Made by a program: the position numbers and the translations under genes
From: Phycisphaerales bacterium
Lineage (GTDB): Bacteria; Planctomycetota; Phycisphaerae; Phycisphaerales; UBA1924
Assembly: GCA_020427395.1 (NCBI GenBank)
Contig: JAGQON010000003.1
Span: 86,905-150,904, forward strand
Reading direction: 5' to 3'
Length of the DNA stretch: 64,000 nt
The notes under the pieces: generated by a model
Databases searched by the model: none
What the model saw: only the letters and a program-made list of their open reading frames with translations
Told to the model about the DNA's origin: nothing
In this document: positions 36,230 through 44,649 of the stretch, in pieces
How the letters are laid out: each line of letters opens with the position of its first letter
Numbering within the stretch: the stretch's first letter is position 1

Positions 36230-37183
36230 TCAATCCGAATCCAGACCCAGATCAATGCTCTGGGCCTGATGTGTCAACGAACCGATGCTGATGCGTTCCA
36301 CGCCGCTCTGGGCGATCGCACGCACCGTGCGCTCGTTCACGCCTCCCGATGCTTCAAGCAGCAGGCTGCTCCCGCACCGATTGCGCATCTCGACCGCCTG
36401 GCGGAGCTGCGCTGGTGTCATGTTGTCAAGAAGCACGAGACCCAAGGCGTCATGGTCAGCCTGGAGCACAACCTCAAGCTGATTGAGCGAGTCGACCTCG
36501 ATCTGGACAAACCACAGACGCACCCCCTGACTATCGAGCTTGTACGCGAGCTGCGCCAGTTCGGTTGCAATCATCGACGGGTTCATCCCCGCGATGTGGT
36601 TGTCCTTGATCAGCACAGCGTCGTGCAAACCCATGCGGTGGGTCACGCCCCCGCCGCAGCGCACGGCGTATTTCTCGAACACCCGCAGCCCGGGCGTCGT
36701 CTTCCGGGTGTCGCAGATCGAGGCGTTCGTGCCTTCGATCAGATCGACATACCGTCTCGTGAGGGTGGCGATGCCGCACATCCGGGAGATCAGGTTGAGC
36801 ATCGTGCGCTCCAGTCGCACGATCGCACGGGCGTTGCCCCGCAGCGTCACGATGACGCTCCCCGCTTCGACGCGGTCCCCGTCGGTCAGGTGGCATTCCC
36901 ATCCGATCTCGCCTGGTTCCGCGAACGCCTCGATCAGGTCCGGCAGGAAGGCCAGCCCTGAGACGACCCCACCCTCGCGGGCACGCAGGACAACGCTGCG
37001 TGTCGCATCGGGCTCGAACATCAGCTCACCCGTCCAGTCATGCGCAGGCCTGCCCAGGTCCTCGTCGCGTGCCAGCTCGATCAGACGGCGCACAAACCCT
37101 GTTTTTCTCAGGCGTTGCGAGAACTCGCCAAGCGAGTCGGCGGAGGGGTCCAGCGATGGGTCTCGGGCATCGATCGAGTGCAT
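36230..37183 (-). CDS. nadC: quinolinate phosphoribosyltransferase (nicotinate-nucleotide pyrophosphorylase)
   Basis: 317 residues. It converts quinolinate and PRPP to nicotinate mononucleotide in NAD synthesis. Diagnostic sequences are DTRKTTPGLRVFEKYAVRCGGG, THRMGLHDAVLIKDNH and LLEASGGVNERTVRAIAQSGVERISIGSLTH. An N-terminal extension of about 30 residues precedes the usual start of the family. birA follows; fabI is divergent, 71 bases away. nadA and nadB are not in the window. Confidence 0.95.
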   Translation of the reverse strand: MHSIDARDPSLDPSADSLGEFSQRLRKTGFVRRLIELARDEDLGRPAHDWTGELMFEPDATRSVVLRAREGGVVSGLAFLPDLIEAFAEPGEIGWECHLTDGDRVEAGSVIVTLRGNARAIVRLERTMLNLISRMCGIATLTRRYVDLIEGTNASICDTRKTTPGLRVFEKYAVRCGGGVTHRMGLHDAVLIKDNHIAGMNPSMIATELAQLAYKLDSQGVRLWFVQIEVDSLNQLEVVLQADHDALGLVLLDNMTPAQLRQAVEMRNRCGSSLLLEASGGVNERTVRAIAQSGVERISIGSLTHQAQSIDLGLDSD

Positions 37184-37254
37184 ATCGAATCGTACACACG
37201 CGATCGGGAGGGCCCTACCATCCTGCTCACACGAATCTCACGAAAGGACGCATC

Positions 37255-38037
37255 ATGGGTCTTCTGGAAGGCAAAGTCGGTCTCGTTGTCGGCATCGCGA
37301 ACGATCGCTCGTACGCATGGCACATCGCCAAGGCCCTGCACGAGCACGGCGCCAAGATCGCCTACGCCCACCTGCCCGGCGAGAAGAACGAACGCCGGAC
37401 CGGCAAGGCCGTCGAGAAGATCCACAGTGACCCCTGGCTCTTCCCCTGCGACGCGGGCAGCGACGAATCGCTCGACGAACTCTTCAACGCATACGCCAAG
37501 GACCACGAGCGCCTGGACTTCCTCGTCCATTCCATCGCGTTCGCTGACCGCGAGTGGCTCCAGCCCGGCATGTTCGCCAAGACGCCACGCAAGGCTTACC
37601 TCGATGCCATCGATATCAGCGCCTACACCCTCAGCGCCATGGCAGGGCGGGCACAGGAGCAGATGGCCAAGAGCGGCGGCGGCTCGATTATGGCCATGTC
37701 TTACTACGGCAGTGAGAAGGTCGTCCCGGGCTACAACATCATGGGCGTCGCCAAGGCCTGCCTTGAGTCAACGGCCCGCTACCTCGCGTTCGAGCTCGGT
37801 GAGCACAACATCCGGGTGAACACCATCTCAGGGGGGTTCCTGCGGACTCTGGCCAGCTCAGCCGTGGGCGGCACCGACCAGATGGACGAGGCGGCCCGCC
37901 TCAAGGCCCCGCTGCGTCGGGGTGTCGAAGGTGGCGATGTGGGCAAAACAGCCGTCTATCTCGCCTCGGACCTGAGTTCGGGAGTGACCGGCGAGAACAT
38001 CTATGTGGACTGCGGGATCAACACGATCGGGGCATAA
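37255..38037 (+). CDS. fabI: enoyl-[acyl-carrier-protein] reductase (NADH)
   Basis: 260 residues, a short-chain dehydrogenase of the FabI type: LLEGKVGLVVGIANDRSYAWHIAKAL (GIAN and S/W of the FabI nucleotide site), LVHSIAF, MSYYGSEKVVPGYNIMGVAKACLE with the Y-x6-K pair, and a C-terminal GENIYVDCGIN. It catalyses the last reduction in fatty acid elongation and is the classical triclosan target. GAAAGGA precedes ATG 37255. It has no fab neighbours. Confidence 0.95.
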   Translation: MGLLEGKVGLVVGIANDRSYAWHIAKALHEHGAKIAYAHLPGEKNERRTGKAVEKIHSDPWLFPCDAGSDESLDELFNAYAKDHERLDFLVHSIAFADREWLQPGMFAKTPRKAYLDAIDISAYTLSAMAGRAQEQMAKSGGGSIMAMSYYGSEKVVPGYNIMGVAKACLESTARYLAFELGEHNIRVNTISGGFLRTLASSAVGGTDQMDEAARLKAPLRRGVEGGDVGKTAVYLASDLSSGVTGENIYVDCGINTIGA

Positions 38038-38127
38038 ACCAGCCTGACCCGATCACAACACGAACTTTTTGGCCTTGTGTGGATAATCTGTTGGCGACCG
38101 GTGCATCTGTATGCCGATATTTGAGAT

Positions 38128-38412
38128 ATGACCGGCGCGATCAACAACCTTGCCGCCAGCCTCGCGGGTGCCCCCGTCGCTTCGAAACAGGCCGCGAAAG
38201 CCAAGGCGAGCGAGTCCTTTGAGAAGGCGCTCCAGCGTCGTCGCATCAAGGACGAGTACAACACGCAGGTTGAGCAGACCGAGCAGATCGACGCGGTCCG
38301 CAATCTCGCCGACGCCGATCAGGAAGACGCCCGCGAAGACCGCGAGGCCCAGAACGGCAGCGACATGCCCTACGCCCCGCCGCGCCGTGGCGGGCTCGAC
38401 CTGAGCGCCTGA
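38128..38412 (+). CDS. small charged protein of unknown function
   Basis: 94 residues, not recognised. An alanine-rich N-terminus (ASLAGAPVASKQAAKAKASESFEKALQRRR) leads to a Q/E/D-rich helical middle and a proline-containing end MPYAPPRRGGLDLSA. No membrane or signal segment is present, and it is predicted to be helical and soluble. A GCCGATAT at 38113-38120 resembles a sigma-28 -10 box but lies too near the ATG to be convincing. Regular codon use and a dedicated terminator support a real gene. Confidence 0.6.
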   Translation: MTGAINNLAASLAGAPVASKQAAKAKASESFEKALQRRRIKDEYNTQVEQTEQIDAVRNLADADQEDAREDREAQNGSDMPYAPPRRGGLDLSA

Positions 38413-38432
38413 CCTAACTCAAGCACCACGAA

Positions 38433-38459
38433 AAAACGCGACCCATCGGGTCGCGTTTT
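38433..38459. terminator. bidirectional terminator between small gene and sdhB
   Basis: A perfect 12-bp stem AAAACGCGACCC/GGGTCGCGTTTT with a 3-base loop (ATC). The A-run and T-run inside the stem give U-tracts in both directions, so it can end both the small gene and the sdhCAB message. Confidence 0.9.
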
Positions 38460-38481
38460 CGATTGCTAAGCCATCGATCGA

Positions 38482-39333
38482 TTACTTCTTGCCCTGGAAG
38501 AACTGCTTGATCGCGTGGATGGTCGTGCCGCGCCCCACGGCACCGATCGACTCGGTGAGAGGGATGCCCTTGGGGCAGACCTTGACGCAGTTCTGCGCAT
38601 TGCCACAGTCGCTGACGCCGCCGGGGCCGCTGAGGGCGTCATAGCGTTCGCCCTTGAGCTGCTTGCCGGTGCCGTGCTCGTTGAAGAGGCGGGCCTGGCT
38701 GATGGCGTGGGCACCGACGAAGCTGGTATCCCACTTCTCCTCGTCCTCGACCTTGGTGTACTGCGGGCAGGCCTCGAGGCAGCAGCCGCAGCTCATGCAC
38801 TCCGAGAGCGCGTATCGCATCTGCTGGTGCTCGGGGCTCTCCTTGGGGCCGGCGCCCATGTTGTATGTTCCGTCGATCGGAACCCAGGCCTTGACACGGG
38901 TCAGCGCGCTGAAGAGGCGGTCACGGTCGACCCACAGGTCGCGGATGACGGGGAACTTGCTCATGGGCTCGAGCGTGATGACATCGCCCTCCAGCGGGGC
39001 GTACTCGTCGATCAGGCACGAGCACGACTGACGCACCCGCCCGTTGATGACCATGGTGCACGCACCACAGACCTCTTCGAGGCAGCCCGAGTCCCAGACG
39101 ACCGGGGTCGTCTTTGAACCTTCCGTGGTCACCGGGTTGGCGGCGATCCACTTGAGCGACGAGATAACATTGGCCCCCTCTTCGACGGGGACCTTGAACG
39201 ATTCCCAGCGGGAGGGCTTGCCGGGACCGTCGCATCGCTTGATCTTGAAGATCACGCTGCGCCCGTCCACCGCCTTCCGGCGGTTGGCGCGTCGCATGTC
39301 GGCGTCGTATGCGTGTGCTTCTGCGTCACTCAT
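38482..39333 (-). CDS. sdhB: succinate dehydrogenase/fumarate reductase iron-sulfur subunit
   Basis: 283 residues, longer than the usual 240. The [2Fe-2S] cluster ligands lie in CLEEVCGACTMVINGRVRQSC, and the [4Fe-4S]/[3Fe-4S] ligands in CMSCGCCLEACPQY and CGNAQNCVKVCPKGIPLT. It passes electrons from the flavin to the haem-quinone subunit. AGGAAA precedes the ATG. It is the last gene of sdhCAB, 72 bases after sdhA. The first 25 residues (MSDAEAHAYDADMRRANRRK) are an extension. Confidence 0.95.
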   Translation of the reverse strand: MSDAEAHAYDADMRRANRRKAVDGRSVIFKIKRCDGPGKPSRWESFKVPVEEGANVISSLKWIAANPVTTEGSKTTPVVWDSGCLEEVCGACTMVINGRVRQSCSCLIDEYAPLEGDVITLEPMSKFPVIRDLWVDRDRLFSALTRVKAWVPIDGTYNMGAGPKESPEHQQMRYALSECMSCGCCLEACPQYTKVEDEEKWDTSFVGAHAISQARLFNEHGTGKQLKGERYDALSGPGGVSDCGNAQNCVKVCPKGIPLTESIGAVGRGTTIHAIKQFFQGKK

Positions 39334-39405
39334 GACTCGTTTCCTTTGCTCACGCGAGCATCTATCGGTTCACTCCGCTGTGGGCTTGGGTCAGCCCGCG
39401 AAGAA

Positions 39406-41391
39406 TCAGGCATTCGCTTCCGCGACCTGCTTGGGCGGGATCTTCTCTTTGTTGGTTCCTGAATCGACCTTGCCGTAGTTGCGGGGGCGCAGCTTCACGA
39501 GCCCCGCCTTGACGGGCATGAACTCGATGTCGCTCTTGCCGGTCGACTCGTTGTACTTGGCGACGGACGCCTTCCAGAACTTCTCGTCGTCTCGCTCGGG
39601 GAAGTCGGTGCGGTAGTGCGACCCGCGTGATTCCTCACGCAGCAGCCCCGCCTTGGCGATGGCCTCGGCGAGGATGATCATGTCGCCCACGCTGCGTGCG
39701 AAGCTCAGCGACTGGTTGGTCCACATCGCGCCGTCGCCCAACTCGCAGCGGCTGTATCGCTCGCTCAGCTCATCGAGCTTGGCAAGGCACTTCTCAAGGC
39801 GTGGCCCGGTCTTGACGACCGTCGATGCCGCGTTCATCTCCTCGCCCAACTCGTTGGCGATGACATACGGGTTGAGCGAGTGATCACCCTTGCCCGAGCC
39901 GACCGAAGCCAGCAGCTTGTCCTGCTTGTCCTGCTCGATCTGGGCGGCCCGGTCATACACACTCTGACTGAGTTCCGACGCGGGAGCCGGCACACCGTCA
40001 CGCACATAGTTGACGACCGAGACGCCGTTGCAAAGCCCGTCGAAGATGCAGCTGAGCAGCGCGTTAGCGCCCAGGCGCGTCGCGCCGTGGTACGCAAAGT
40101 TCACCTCACCAAAGGCGTAGAGCCCGCTGATGTTGGTCATCGCGTTGTTGTGGGCGCCGATGGTCAACCCCAGACCTGGCTCGTTGCCCACGGGGATCGG
40201 ATTGCCGGGCTTGTGCTCGCCCACCGGCGACTCGGGCTGGTACTTGCCGGGGGTATAGGTTGTCCAGAGCCCACCCATCGAGTAGTGCACGGCCGGGAAG
40301 ATGCGCATCGGTGTGTAGCGAGGATCGTCGCCCACGAACTTCTCGTAGATGTCCATGATGCCGCCGAGCTTCTCGGTGAGGTATTCGGGGTCGCGGTGGG
40401 TCAGGTCGAGATAGACCTGGTTGGTGCCATTGACACCCATGCCCTCGTTGACGCAGACATCGAAGATCTCTCGCGTCGCGATGTCGCGAGGGACGAGGTT
40501 CCCGTACTTGGGGTACCGCTCTTCGAGAATGTAGTAGCGTTCGTTCTCGGGGATGTCCTTGGGCTTGCGGGTGTCGCCCTTCTTCGCGGGCACCCAGACG
40601 CGTCCGCCCTCACCGCGTGCGGACTCGGACATCAGGCGGCACTTGTCGGCTCCGGGGATCGCGGTCGGGTGGACCTGGATCATCTCGGGGTTGCCATACC
40701 ACGCGCCCGCCTGGTAGCAGCGGGATGCGGCGCCGCCGGTGCAGATGATCGAGTTGGTCGATTTTCCGAACACCAGCCCACAGCCGCCGGTCGCCATGAC
40801 CACGGCGTCGGCGCGGAAGCTGCGGATCTGCATGGTCCGCATGTCCTGGGCCACGATGCCTACGCACCGCTTGTCCGCGCCCTCACCCTCGGTGATGGGC
40901 CATAGGAACTCCCAGAACTCCATCTTGTTGATCTTGCCCTCGGCCGCGAATCGGCGAGTCTGCTCATCCAGTGCATAGAGCAGCTGCTGCCCGGTGGTTG
41001 CGCCCGAGAAGTGGGTCCGCTTGAAGAGCGAGCCACCGAAGAGCCGCAGGTCGCGGAAGCCCTCGTGGGTGCGGTTGAAGGGCACGCCCATGCGATCGAG
41101 CAGGTCGATGATCTTGGGTGCCCAGTTCGCCATCTCAAGGACGGGGTGCTGGTCGTTGAGGAAGTCGCCGCCGATGAGTGTCTCATCGAAGTGCTGATAC
41201 TCGCTGTAGCCCTGCTGGCGTGCGACCTCATTGCAGGCGTTGATGCCGCCCTGGGCGCAAACGCTGTGGGATCGTTTGACGGGGACCATCGAGAACAGAT
41301 CGACCGGGACGCCTGCCTCGGCGATTCGCACCGAAGCCGCGAGCCCTGCGAGCCCCCCACCGACGACAATCACTCGTTTTTCATCAGACAT
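39406..41391 (-). CDS. sdhA: succinate dehydrogenase flavoprotein subunit
   Basis: 661 residues. The FAD-binding start VIVVGGGLAGLAASVRIAEAG is followed by KRSHSVCAQGGINA, with the histidine that links FAD covalently. The substrate site includes MIQVHPTAIPGADKCRLMSESARGEGG and HYSMGGLWTTYTPG. The length and the large five-helix sdhC place it with the type B succinate:quinone oxidoreductases of epsilonproteobacteria and Bacilli. It oxidises succinate in the citric acid cycle, or may run in reverse with a low-potential quinone. Confidence 0.96.
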   Translation of the reverse strand: MSDEKRVIVVGGGLAGLAASVRIAEAGVPVDLFSMVPVKRSHSVCAQGGINACNEVARQQGYSEYQHFDETLIGGDFLNDQHPVLEMANWAPKIIDLLDRMGVPFNRTHEGFRDLRLFGGSLFKRTHFSGATTGQQLLYALDEQTRRFAAEGKINKMEFWEFLWPITEGEGADKRCVGIVAQDMRTMQIRSFRADAVVMATGGCGLVFGKSTNSIICTGGAASRCYQAGAWYGNPEMIQVHPTAIPGADKCRLMSESARGEGGRVWVPAKKGDTRKPKDIPENERYYILEERYPKYGNLVPRDIATREIFDVCVNEGMGVNGTNQVYLDLTHRDPEYLTEKLGGIMDIYEKFVGDDPRYTPMRIFPAVHYSMGGLWTTYTPGKYQPESPVGEHKPGNPIPVGNEPGLGLTIGAHNNAMTNISGLYAFGEVNFAYHGATRLGANALLSCIFDGLCNGVSVVNYVRDGVPAPASELSQSVYDRAAQIEQDKQDKLLASVGSGKGDHSLNPYVIANELGEEMNAASTVVKTGPRLEKCLAKLDELSERYSRCELGDGAMWTNQSLSFARSVGDMIILAEAIAKAGLLREESRGSHYRTDFPERDDEKFWKASVAKYNESTGKSDIEFMPVKAGLVKLRPRNYGKVDSGTNKEKIPPKQVAEANA

Positions 41392-41430
41392 GGTTCTGCC
41401 TACTTTGCTCTTCTGGTGCTGCTGAATCGA

Positions 41431-42273
41431 TCAGCCGTCGATGTTGCTGTGCTCGGCCGTGGCGGTCTCGGTGTGGTCATCCGTCATCTGAGGCACGGGT
41501 TCATGCCCGCTCTTCATCGCCTCTTCAACTTCGCGAGCCTGGTCGTAGTCCAGTGTGGCGAAGCCGACGACCGAGGCCCAGGCCATGACCATGAGCCCCG
41601 CGCCGAGTGCGGCACAGGCGTAGCCCCACCGCTTCTGGGCGGAGCGGGAGATCGTGAAGCCCCAAGTGATCGCGGCGGTCCACAGGCCGTTGGCGAAGTG
41701 GAAGACAAGCATCGTCACCCCAACGAAGTAGAAGATCGCGACGACCAAACCCCACTCGGTAAACTGCTCGGTGCTGCCCTGCAACGCGGCCGCGAGTGTG
41801 GATGCCGCGTTCTCATGGGACCACTTGACCCCGCCCGGAACGAGCCAGGTCCAGCCCCACCGCAGCGTGGCGATGTGGTAGAAGATGAACAGGATCCCGA
41901 CATACCCGGTCACGCGCTGGAGCATGTACCGCGTGTTGCCGCCGTACTTGTACGACCCATTGTTCATGTTGCCTGAAACGGCGTAGATCACGCCCAGGAT
42001 CGAGTGGAACGCGATCGAAGCCCAGAGGGTGATCTCGATGAGCAGCAGCAGCGGCGTCTCATTGATGAACGAGACCTCGTGCTGGAAGGTCGCGATCGCT
42101 CGATCAAGCCAGCCATCACCGTGCGCACGACCATTGAGCCCGCCCCACGCGATGGTGGAGTTGGTCGTCAGGTGCATGATCAGGAACACGCCGATAGGCA
42201 GGATGCCCGTAAGCGAGTGCAATCGACGCAAGAGGAAGTGATGCTTCTGCATGGGTCCGTCTGGGTTGCTCAC
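41431..42273 (-). CDS. sdhC: succinate dehydrogenase cytochrome b subunit (type B, SdhC)
   Basis: 280 residues from a GTG with GGAG seven bases upstream; ATG at 42252 is an alternative. Five membrane helices carry conserved histidines (RRLHSLTG, IMHLTTN, AFHSILG, FYHIATL, VFHFANG), consistent with two haem b groups as in type B enzymes, where a single large subunit replaces SdhC and SdhD. It is the first gene of the operon, 39 bases before sdhA. The C-terminal 40 residues are acidic and soluble. Confidence 0.93.
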   Translation of the reverse strand: MSNPDGPMQKHHFLLRRLHSLTGILPIGVFLIMHLTTNSTIAWGGLNGRAHGDGWLDRAIATFQHEVSFINETPLLLLIEITLWASIAFHSILGVIYAVSGNMNNGSYKYGGNTRYMLQRVTGYVGILFIFYHIATLRWGWTWLVPGGVKWSHENAASTLAAALQGSTEQFTEWGLVVAIFYFVGVTMLVFHFANGLWTAAITWGFTISRSAQKRWGYACAALGAGLMVMAWASVVGFATLDYDQAREVEEAMKSGHEPVPQMTDDHTETATAEHSNIDG

Positions 42274-42400
42274 CGTGAGACTCCGGGTTCAGTTGTGTGT
42301 GCCCGAGCGGGCCAGAGCGATGACGCTCGCAAACAAGATATCAGATGTATCGGCATGATCGTCTTCGACGGCGTAACCGCAAAAGATCCGCCCAGAGCGA

Positions 42401-42877
42401 TCAAAGCTTGAGATCCGCCCCAAAGCCGCCCCCCGGATTGATGCTCCCCGCGACGCCCGGGTCCTGCATGTGCTGCAGGGTGCCGTCGGCGGCGGCTTGC
42501 TCGACTGCCTTGGCCACCTCGACGAACTGCATCCGCAACTCGTTGAGGGTTCCGTCGAGCATCTCCTGCTCTTCATCACTCAGATTGCCCTTGGTTTTTT
42601 CCTGCACAACCGCGAGCAGATCGATGTTGAGCTTCGCGATCTCCAGCGAGACCATCGCCCGCCCGGACTGATCGGGGATCGCCCCCAGATACATCAGCGC
42701 CTGGGTAGCAAACAGGCTGATAAGCTCCTTAAAGCCCATCTTCTCGGGGAATCCGCCCTGAGCAGCGCCTTGCTGAGACTTCTCCTTTTCAGCGGCAGCG
42801 AGCTTCTCTTTTTCGGCTTTGGCGGACGATTTCCAATCGTCATCCACAATGATTTTCGGGGTGTCTGGGTCCGTCAT
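42401..42877 (-). CDS. DUF1844 domain protein
   Basis: 158 residues from ATG 42877; the frame stays open upstream but overlaps the divergent gene. The N-terminus is charged (KSSAKAEKEKLAAAEKEKSQQ). It is followed by FKELISLFATQALMYLGAIPDQSGRAMVSLEIAKLNIDLLAVVQEKTKGNLSDEEQEMLDGTLNELRMQFVEVAKA, the conserved DUF1844 core. The function is unknown; homologues occur in planctomycetes, actinobacteria and acidobacteria. It is divergent from the parvulin gene with 60 bases between starts. Confidence 0.88.
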   Translation of the reverse strand: MTDPDTPKIIVDDDWKSSAKAEKEKLAAAEKEKSQQGAAQGGFPEKMGFKELISLFATQALMYLGAIPDQSGRAMVSLEIAKLNIDLLAVVQEKTKGNLSDEEQEMLDGTLNELRMQFVEVAKAVEQAAADGTLQHMQDPGVAGSINPGGGFGADLKL

Positions 42878-42937
42878 GGCCGCCTCCGTTCGGTTAGGAT
42901 TGATGATAGCGCCCGACAACGCACGAAAACACATATC

Positions 42938-44254
42938 ATGATCTTGAATCCCATGCGACAAACCCCACAAACCCTGCTGCTCAGCGCTGGTGCGCTCGCC
43001 TTGATCATCCTCAACTCGGGCTGCAATCGCCAGAAGGTCAACGACCCTCGGACGGACAAGCCCCAGCGAGTCGCCATCAGCGACTTCACAAGCGACGACG
43101 CGAATCCGCAGCAACGACCGAGCGAGCCCGAACGGGTGAGTTCGGCGCCTACGAGCCGGGATTCGAGCCAGCCGGCTCAGCCGAGCCCGCGGGTGCAGGA
43201 CAGCATGACGCTCTCGGGCTCGCAGGCTTCCGCCCGCCCGGTCCAGATCCCCAGCCCCGAGCCCATAGATCAGACGAGCGAACCGGCTCGGAACCTGCAA
43301 CTGCTCGACGCCAAGGTCGGAGATGTCAACGGCAAGCCGGTCTTCACCAGCTCGTTCTTTGCCCCGATCGAGGAACGGCTCCTCGCCGAGGCGCAGCGAC
43401 TCCAGCCCAACGAGTGGCGTGCAAGCGCCGGGCGGATCATCGCCCAGCGGCTCGATGGCATCATCGCAGACGAGCTGCTCCGCGCCGAGGCGCTGGCCGC
43501 CCTGACCCCCACGCAGCGTGTCGGGCTCCAGGCCTTCCTCAGCAACTTCCGCAACAACCTACTCTCGGAGAATCTTGGCAGCACGCAGCTGGCATCCAAG
43601 CGCATCCAGGAGCGCGAGGGCATCACGCTCGACGAGGCGCTCAGGCAGAAGGAAGTCGACACCCTCGTGCAGCTCACGCTGATCCGCGAGATCAACCGCC
43701 GAGTGAATGTCTCCTGGCGTGATATCAAGCAGCGTTACGAGCGTGACATCGACAAGTTCGCACCCCCGCCCAGCGTAGTGCTGCGTGTGGTCCGCGCGTT
43801 CAAGGATGACGAGGCCGTGGTCACGCAGATCGAGGAACGCCTCGCCAGCGGCGACTCGTTTGCCGAGATCGCATCGAGCGAGCTCAACAACTTCAACCGC
43901 GACACCCAAGGCCTCCAGAAGACACAGCTCGACGGGAGCTTCGAGGAGACTTCGTTCTTTGGAGCCGAAGTCCTCAACGAAGCCACCCACACGCTCTCAG
44001 AGGGTGAACACGCCGGTCCCATCGAGCTGGGCTCGAGCGTCTACTGGATCAAATACGAGGCCACAGAGCAGCAGAGCGTGTCGCTCTACGACGCCCAGCT
44101 TGCGATCCAGCGCGACCTGACCTATGAACGCCGGGAGGCCGCCAAGGAGCAATACTTCGAGCGTCTGCAGGAACGAGCCCGCGTGTCAACACGCGACGAT
44201 GTGCTTGTGCGCCTCTTCGAGATCGCGGAAGAGCGATACGCGCCGGGCAACTGA
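42938..44254 (+). CDS. parvulin-type peptidyl-prolyl isomerase lipoprotein (SurA/PpiC-like)
   Basis: 438 residues from ATG 42938 (42953 also possible). A lipoprotein-type signal ends at LILNSGC. A Ser/Pro/Gln-rich linker (about 40-115) leads to a helical SurA-like N domain (VGDVNGKPVFTSSFFAPIEERL...), then a parvulin core (RVVRAFKDDEAVVTQIEERLASGDSFAEIASSE...LSEGEHAGPIELGSSVYWIKYE). It probably acts as an envelope foldase for outer-membrane or secreted proteins. yraN follows two bases after its stop. Confidence 0.85.
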   Translation: MILNPMRQTPQTLLLSAGALALIILNSGCNRQKVNDPRTDKPQRVAISDFTSDDANPQQRPSEPERVSSAPTSRDSSQPAQPSPRVQDSMTLSGSQASARPVQIPSPEPIDQTSEPARNLQLLDAKVGDVNGKPVFTSSFFAPIEERLLAEAQRLQPNEWRASAGRIIAQRLDGIIADELLRAEALAALTPTQRVGLQAFLSNFRNNLLSENLGSTQLASKRIQEREGITLDEALRQKEVDTLVQLTLIREINRRVNVSWRDIKQRYERDIDKFAPPPSVVLRVVRAFKDDEAVVTQIEERLASGDSFAEIASSELNNFNRDTQGLQKTQLDGSFEETSFFGAEVLNEATHTLSEGEHAGPIELGSSVYWIKYEATEQQSVSLYDAQLAIQRDLTYERREAAKEQYFERLQERARVSTRDDVLVRLFEIAEERYAPGN

Positions 44255-44256
44255 CC

Positions 44257-44649
44257 ATGTGGGGCCCGAAGCCCAAGAGCGTCTGGGACCGCGGTGAACG
44301 AGCTGCCGCCCGACATATGCGCCGCGCGGGCTGCACAATCCTCGCGCGCAACTACCGGCTCCCAATCGGCGAGATCGATCTGCTCTGCTGCGAGCGATCG
44401 AGCGGCACAATCGTGATCGTCGAGGTCAAGGCTCGCGAGTACGAGCCCGAGCAAACTAAGGCGATCGATCCGACGGCCAGCATCACCAGCAAGAAACGCA
44501 CAAAGCTGGTTCAGCTCGCCAAGGCACTCAAGCGGCAGCCGCAATATACCCGGAGTCCGATCCGGATCGATGTCGTGAGTGTGCGATTCGAGCGAGGATC
44601 GAAGAAGCCGCAGATCCGGCACTACCCGGGCTGCGTCAGCGATTCCTGA
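44257..44649 (+). CDS. YraN/UPF0102 endonuclease-fold protein
   Basis: 130 residues. GERAAARHMRRAGCTILARNYRLPIGEIDLLCCERSSGTIVIVEVKAR contains the restriction-endonuclease-like core E...GEIDL...VEVK of the UPF0102/YraN family, and KRTKLVQLAKALKRQP follows. The exact role is unsettled; the family is linked to DNA processing and is Holliday-junction-resolvase-like. It begins two bases after the parvulin gene, and its last 28 bases overlap the convergent histidine kinase gene. Confidence 0.88.
   Translation: MWGPKPKSVWDRGERAAARHMRRAGCTILARNYRLPIGEIDLLCCERSSGTIVIVEVKAREYEPEQTKAIDPTASITSKKRTKLVQLAKALKRQPQYTRSPIRIDVVSVRFERGSKKPQIRHYPGCVSDS

Noticed and set aside
38113..38120. GCCGATAT before the small 94-residue gene as a sigma-28 promoter
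   Set aside because: It lies only about eight bases before the ATG and has no -35 partner.
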